Below are positions 55,184 through 64,000 of a stretch of 64,000 nt of DNA, in pieces. The translations under genes were made by a program, and so were the position numbers. A model generated the notes under the pieces. It was given only the letters and a program-made list of their open reading frames with translations. It searched no databases and was not told where the DNA came from. The first letter of the stretch is position 1; each line of letters begins with the position of its first letter. Origin of the DNA: Tethya wilhelma (taxonomy: Eukaryota; Porifera; Demospongiae; Tethyida; Tethyidae); assembly GCA_964030475.1 (NCBI GenBank), contig CAXIPT010000001.1, forward strand, positions 20,154,133-20,218,132, read 5' to 3'.

Positions 55184-56480
55184 TAAGATTGCATAGTATA
55201 GTTTATACTGTACACTGCAGCCAAATATTTCTAAACAAGGTGGATTAGTTTACTGGTGTGCGCCTTTTGGAATGCACCTTGAAAATTCTGAGCATGCGCA
55301 GTAGACGTGATGATATAGGAGCGCCGCGATTTGAACGTAGTTTATAATATCTATGATTTGACGCAGTATAATTAAGAGTTGTACAATCATCCAGTTTTTT
55401 TTTTTTTTTTTTTAGTGACAATAATAATAATATTTGATTAAAGACACCGTAAAAGGACACACGATTAACAAAGTCAGCACATAGTCTGTCACCCTCTGTT
55501 GAGATATCATCATCATCCAACAAATCAGACCTTAGAAGATGGTCGAGATGTATAGCAGATTGAGACAGGCAAAGCTGATGGCCATTAAATAAAAAGACTG
55601 GAGATGGCGACATAGAATCACATGTACATGATAAAGAGAATCTGACTATATATACCAGGAAGATAATAATTAATTGTTCATGCATTGTTCATTGTATCAT
55701 CTTGGCATTGCTGTGGCACTATATCACACAATAATAATGAATAATTGCATTGTTAATAATACTATCAACTTACAATAATGATGCATAATTGCACTCAGCA
55801 TGTGTACAAGGCATGATCATGAATCTCTTATAGATAACTTGATAATTATCATGGATCTAAACTCCACACTCCTGGGCCATGCAGCTACATAAACAATTTA
55901 AAAATGATTCATGATACAATACTAAAACAAAACCTGTGGATAAACAATTTAATTTCCCCAGTCCAACTGATTGATAGCTAGTTAATTGGAGTTGCCATCA
56001 TGCCATAAAATGAGCTAACTCCGGATCCTACCACTCAAAAGAGCTGGCTTACAGCAAAGATAATATACTCTGGCGGCTATGCTCAGTCTGTATACAGTAC
56101 ATGTGCCTGGCCAACTGCATAAGTAAATTGAGGCTTTACACTTAGTGAAGCTATATAATAATATACAGTATAATTATTATCTATGGTGAAGCATTTGATT
56201 GGATGGCTAGAATAATATTGACTATATAGACACAATCTTAGTGTTGGGATTTCTCCTTGCATTGTGAATAGTTAAAGCATGGTTAAAGTACAGACAAACA
56301 GAGAATGGCTGTACATGTATGTATATTTTATAATGCCAGCCTAGCCTATGTATATGTAGCTATTTGGTTAGGGTCAAAGTCCAGTACTAATTGATATCCG
56401 CGGCAATCGCCCTGTCGCACGAATCGATAGAGGAATCGTTACTCACAAAACGACGGAAAGCACCCCAAATTCTACAAATT
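55184..56480. other. RANBP3 upstream region and spacer to D1
   Basis: The first 80 bases are the putative RANBP3 promoter and 5' UTR (ggcgcacaccagtaaact in reverse), found also at 35,480 and about 58,860. A reverse-transcriptase remnant lies at 55,446-55,628. The rest is AT-rich and shows no gene. Confidence 0.55.
55446..55628 (-). pseudogene. Remnant of a non-LTR retrotransposon reverse transcriptase
   Basis: About 60 codons reading F-N-G-H-Q-L ... A-I-H-L-D-H-L-L ... D-D-D-D-I-S-T ... F-V-N-R-V. This resembles the region after the catalytic core of LINE-type RTs, where x-x-x-L-G-H-x-I, D-D-x-D-I and a following helix recur. It is isolated, with a poly-A/T stretch at its 3' side (55,396-55,413), as expected for a truncated insertion. 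Confidence 0.5.
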
Positions 56481-57341
56481 ATGAAGTTTTGCACTCTCTA
56501 TTCAGTCTTGACTTTGTGTGTTCTAGCTACTTGGCTCATCAGTTCTGCAGAAGCTTGGTTTGGCAAGAACGAAGAAAATGAGGAAGAGTTAGAAGACTAT
56601 CACGAAGGTAAAATAACAGTTACAGAAATGAAGAAAAGGGATATATTTATTGTATATATTCCTGCTCAGAAATGTCTCTTTAATCTATAAATCTTACTTG
56701 CATTTTTAGATGAAGCTTGTCCTGCTCAGGATACAGAATGTCAGCCTAGGTGTAGATGCATAGTAGGCCAGGGTAAGGGATCTCTAACTCAGGCATCCCT
56801 TAGAATAATGATTAACACAGTTTCTCCTGTATTCAACCAAAAATCAAATGCCAGGCATGGGCAGACTACTGTTCTGACAGCTCCTGATACCACACTGATA
56901 ATGTATAAAAACAGCAAGAAATACAAACATGCTGAAAACAAATTTATAAAAGAAAATCGACACAATTTGGATAACTACCCTAGACTCTGGATCAATAACT
57001 CACCCTGTCCAAACTGCTCAAAAGAATTAATAAAAGCATATACTGCAGCTGGTGTAAATAATAAGCCAACTATTTATGCTGCTCATTTATATTCTGGTGG
57101 TAATTCTAAACACCTGAAGGAGAGAGCTCGCATGTGCCTAGCTAACATGGTTAAACATGGCTTTAAACTGGAAGCATTTGACTGGGAAGAGTACAAAAGA
57201 TTACTTACAAAAGACAAGTGTAAGGATGACATTAATAAAGCTCTGAACAATGCAAAATTTAAACAGAAGATGGAAGATATGGTTAAAACGGTAATCACAA
57301 TATATGAGTACAGTAACAATGGTAACACGACTTGTGATTGA
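56481..57341 (+). CDS. Secreted deaminase-like protein D1
   Basis: Exons 56481-56607 and 56710-57341, phase 1, 252 codons plus stop. It has a signal peptide (MKFCTLYSVLTLCVLATWLI) and an acidic linker, then a domain with H116-A-E118 and P141-C142-x-x-C145 spaced by 22 residues. This is the zinc-binding and proton-shuttle signature of the cytidine deaminase superfamily; I-N-N-S-P-C-P-N-C forms the second half. Flanking elements fit: T-L-I-M-Y before the HAE helix, R-L-W-I-N-N as the next strand, then T-I-Y-A-A-H-L-Y. Secreted AID/APOBEC-like deaminases have been described in animals; bacterial-toxin-type deaminases are an alternative relation. The substrate is unknown. An in-frame Met at 56,391 would place the signal sequence internally, so 56,481 is preferred. 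Confidence 0.75.
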
Positions 57342-57739
57342 GACAATCTATTTACATGCAGACCTAACAACTATTAGAAATTTTAAAGCAGTTTATTATG
57401 GCAATAATTTGGGTTCCTAGCACAAGCCTGTACATCATGCATGTTCTATACTTGCTGTTATATATCCATTGTAGTAATATAATAATAAGTGTGAAAAACA
57501 AACACCTATGAATATCTTTAACTGCACATCCTCTTTGACTCTGCAAGAGTTCATGCATGAATCTCTATTGTATAAAATTATATTATATTCTCAAGCTTAA
57601 TAATTATAATTATAGTTGATTGTTTCTTCCAACGTTGATTATGAGATTCATAGATAGCATAGACTCACATAATCTCTATGATCTACGGTATGATTGTCAG
57701 ATTACAATGTGTATACAACCCCATAATATTTAGTCGCGT
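57342..57739. other. D1 3' flank
   Basis: No gene; AT-rich. Confidence 0.5.
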
Positions 57740-58330
57740 TTCACCTTAAAGTTTAAGGATCGAGGAGCTAGCAATTTTGAAAATACTGAGACTGCATAGT
57801 GCTTCCGGATCCAGTGAATCCCTGGGTGACAAGGCAGTGTGTCATGTTGAAGTCATTGTGAAGCTAGTTACCCTTTCCCGCGAGAAAGTGCAGAGACCTT
57901 TTGAAAACTTACATTTGAAATGCAAACAAAATGATCCTACTGTCCCATATATTGTACTGGAAATTTAAGGATCGGACAACACCAAAAGCTGTGGATGGAA
58001 TCCATCAAGATGTGAGTGAGTCTGGCAGCTAACAGCAACAGCATAGTATGAAGAAATGATGTTTGTTTCCCTTTCTACAGTCTTACTCTTGTTGCATTGG
58101 AGTAGCTGTTGCTATATATACAGTCCCAAATCTTACCAGAAATCTTAGGATTGGACAATGACAAAAGCTGTGTATATATGGTTCAGATCAAGAGGTGAGC
58201 GAGTCTTTCATTAAATACCATACAGTCTTGCTCTCTTTGTATTGGAATAGCAGCTCCTACAGTCCAGTATCGAACAGGAAGTTTGAAGATCAGACAACAA
58301 CAAAAGTTGTAGAATAATTCTCATCAGTGC
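57740..58330 (+). repeat. Diverged tandem repeat between D1 and the D3 remnant
   Basis: Three related units at about 57,955, 58,135 and 58,275. Each has a variant of ttaaggatcggacaacaccaaaa(g)ctgt, and the first two are followed by gtgag(t/c)gagtct. A single related motif occurs at 32,520 (ctaaggatcggacaattcc). Confidence 0.55.
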
Positions 58331-58364
58331 CGGTGACTCTAGCTGTCTTGCTCTAACAAATAAG

Positions 58365-58629
58365 GATATTTACATGGCTCACTTTTATGGTGGTACTAGA
58401 TTGAGAGGGCTCACAGTTGCTTAGCTAACCTGGTAGGACATGGCTTTACACTAAAGCATTTGATCCTGGATGGGGTACCGTGAGAAGACTGATGGATACA
58501 AGTTGTCAGAACGATATTGATAAGGCTTTGAATGATGCAAAGTTTGTATGAAGGATGGCAGACTTAGCTACCATGATAAAGACTGCTTACTACTACAATA
58601 GTACTGATAAGATTGCTTGTGTCATCTAG
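58365..58629 (+). pseudogene. D3, remnant of a deaminase-like gene
   Basis: Matches the last third of D2: M-A-H-F-Y-G-G-T, then A-N-L-V-G-H-G-F-T-L, S-C-Q-N-D-I-D-K-A-L-N-D-A-K-F and T-A-Y-Y-Y-N-S-T-D-K-I-A-C. It carries frameshifts and stops, and no deaminase motif (HAE or PCxxC) precedes it. It sits between D1 and D2. Confidence 0.8.
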
Positions 58630-58739
58630 TGGAAATCAACTCTATTGTCTTAATTTAAACCCGCAACGAGTGCCGGATGTGTTTTAATGATAATGATATA
58701 AATATTAGTCTGCACCTCCTCAACTGACTGATAACCCAA

Positions 58740-58890
58740 ACTGAAAGAGCACCCCGATTTCTTTTACAATGCAAAAGTATAATATTACTATAATCTATTC
58801 TTTACCTTCTCTCCAATGTGAGCCGGCCAGCAAATGCCATGTATAGTTCATTGGTGTGCGCCTTTTAGAATGCCGTCTCCACGGTTCTGA
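58740..58890 (-). pseudogene. Third, degraded copy of the RANBP3 promoter and exon 1
   Basis: Reverse-strand match to cattggtgtgcgccttttagaatg, the sequence around exon 1 (cttctctccaatgtgagcc) and the intron after it. The start codon is lost (gccggcc instead of gccat). Confidence 0.65.
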
Positions 58891-59016
58891 GCATGCGCAA
58901 AAGATCTGCGGTTGTATAGTCGCTAGCCTCGTTGTAATCGCAAAAACGCGCAGACGGATCAAGTTATAAAAGCTTGTTAAATTGAATAAACTTTATCACC
59001 ACAGTTAAAAATTACA

Positions 59017-59846
59017 ATGAAGTCTTGGACCCTCTTTGCTATAGTACTGTGTACCTGGGTTGCTGTTACAGTGACTGATTGGAAAGCAGGGTATTATAAA
59101 TGCATGCATGAATCTCAGGTTATGATTTACTAGTATTAGCTTTATATAGCTAGTAAAGACAGTTGTACTGCAGGGATAAAACTTTCTATGATGTTAATAT
59201 TGTTCTTTTAGATTACCCAGATGATACCTGTTCTCCAACTGTGGAAATTGGTGATTCATCTCCAGATGTCGTTACTAGATGCATAACAGGTCAAGGCAAA
59301 GGATCACTGACTGAATCAAATCTTAAAGCGATGATTGATACGGTATCACTTGTATTCAGTAATTATACACCTGTGTGTACTATCTTAACAACTCCCGATA
59401 ACACACTGATCATGTACCAAAGTGGTGGAGGATCTCACGCTGAAGAGAAATTCCTTGAAAAAAATAAAAACAACCTGGGCAGCTTTCCCCGTCTGTGGAT
59501 AAACAACTCCCCCTGCCCAAATTGTTCCATGAAATTGATCAATGAATACAAAAATGCAGGGGTTACTCCACCAACTATCTATGCTGCTCACTTTTATGGT
59601 GGTACTTCCAATGCCACAAAAGAGAATGCTCGCAAGTGCCTAGCCAACATGGTAAGACAGGGCTTTACACTAAAAGCATTCGACTGGAAAGCATATAAAA
59701 ATCTACTGACTCAAGCAAGTTGTCAGAGTGATATTGATACAGCTTTGAAGAATGCAAAGTTCACTTCAAAGATGGACGACATGGCCAACACGATACAAAC
59801 TGTTTACAACTACAATAGCAGTGGTATGATTACTTGTAACACATAG
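59017..59846 (+). CDS. Secreted deaminase-like protein D2
   Basis: Exons 59017-59090 and 59174-59846, phase 2, 248 codons plus stop. A signal peptide (MKSWTLFAIVLCTWVAVTV) is followed by a variable linker, then R-C-I-T-G-Q-G-K-G-S-L-T-x-x-x-L, shared with D1. The catalytic signature is H113-A-E115 and P138-C139-x-x-C142, again with 22 residues between. The C-terminal half (A-N-M-V-x-x-G-F, A-F-D-W-x-x-Y, D-I-x-x-A-L-x-N-A-K-F) is strongly conserved with D1 and ends in a T-C pair. The intron phase differs from D1 (phase 1), so the exon 1 junction is less certain than the domain. Confidence 0.75.
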
Positions 59847-60296
59847 GTGGCTAATAATTATGATTGTAACTGCATGATAATACGATCATTCTAGTTTTGT
59901 ATAATATATAGACTGATTCCACATTGTGTATTGTTTGTTTAGCACATGCACTCAATAATATAATTTGTAATGAATAACTATATATAATTATACATGAATA
60001 TGAATGACTATATGAATAACTACATTGATTGTTATGATAGTATTAATGCAGAATCTTATTGTAAATATGTATAATAATGATTATCCTTATAATTATACAT
60101 GTAACATATGTGGTACAGTAAATGTTAAGTCTTAACTTAATTCATAGCTGGAACTTGAACACCTGCTATAACTAAAAGTATTGAACCATAGATTACAAGT
60201 ATAAAAAACATTGAAAATGTAATGAGACACAGGAATGGTTAAATCGTAAAAAGAACGCAAACAAGATGGAATGGCTGTTAGAGTGTGTAGAATTCN
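59847..60296. other. Spacer ending at a single N
   Basis: No gene. At about 60,205-60,265 there is a short R700-like piece (aaaatgtaatgagacacagg) resembling 24,255-24,310. The N at 60,296 is followed at once by a TC microsatellite in the kinesin gene. Confidence 0.55.
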
Positions 60297-60366
<70 letters not shown>

Positions 60367-60390
60367 TCCCTCTCTCTCTCTCTCCCTCTC
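60297..60390. repeat. TC microsatellite next to the first kinesin exon
   Basis: A long TC run between the N at 60,296 and the acceptor at 60,399. Confidence 0.9.
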
Positions 60391-60399
60391 TCACCCTAG

Positions 60400-64000
<3,601 letters not shown>

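Noticed and set aside
56391..56480. Upstream in-frame Met of D1
   Set aside because: It would add 30 mostly polar residues before the signal peptide; the downstream Met fits a secreted protein better.
59163..59211. Start of D2 at the Met at 59,163
   Set aside because: It gives no signal peptide, and the preceding bases form an acceptor whose phase fits exon 1 at 59,017.

Overview
The window looks like nuclear DNA of a demosponge, possibly Amphimedon queenslandica. That is inferred from AT-rich sequence, short introns, metazoan genes (KLHL-type kelch, RANBP3, kinesin-13, a NACHT receptor fragment), lineage-specific secreted protein families in tandem, and dense foldback/MITE repeats. No species-diagnostic sequence could be checked. 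No bacterial operons, rRNA, tRNA or CRISPR arrays were recognised.

Layout. 0.4-3.4 kb: 3' part of a KLHL-type BACK-kelch gene carrying a 690-bp exact tandem duplication. 3.1-11 kb: a tandem segmental duplication with two intact genes for a small secreted PKD-like protein (A1, A2), one broken exon 1 and one kelch fragment. 12.6-16.4 kb: three genes (B1-B3) for secreted proteins built of three Y-R-Y / D-H-F-Y-T-T repeats (DUF5648-like). 18.3-23.2 kb: a second, unrecognised secreted Cys-rich family (C1-C3; C3 is cut by a single N). 23.2-37.2 kb: repeat-rich DNA with a NACHT fragment (cut by an N), an intronless type II membrane protein (minus strand) and a copy of the first two RANBP3 exons. 37.2-46.5 kb: a block paralogous to 12-23 kb, with C4, C5, B4, B5 and an orphan promoter. 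46.5-48.2 kb: an N-bounded piece with MsrA and the 5' exons of a kinesin-13 gene, both minus. 48.3 kb: B pseudogene. 49.9-55.2 kb: complete eight-exon RANBP3 (minus). 56.4-59.9 kb: two genes and a pseudogene for secreted proteins with a cytidine-deaminase-type zinc motif (D1, D3 pseudogene, D2). 60.4-64 kb: the remainder of kinesin-13 on plus, running off the end.

Common themes. Families A-D are small secreted proteins, all with a signal-peptide first exon spliced to one or two domain exons, in tandem arrays. Gene B3 and the C genes, although unrelated in protein sequence, share a nearly superimposable upstream cassette and 5' UTR, so a promoter has been shuffled between families. A role at the cell surface or in defence is plausible for a sponge, but this is inference. 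Seven isolated N positions coincide with breaks in genes, paralogous copies or microsatellites. The split, oppositely oriented kinesin gene suggests that at least one piece (46,507-48,163) is misplaced or inverted in the assembly.
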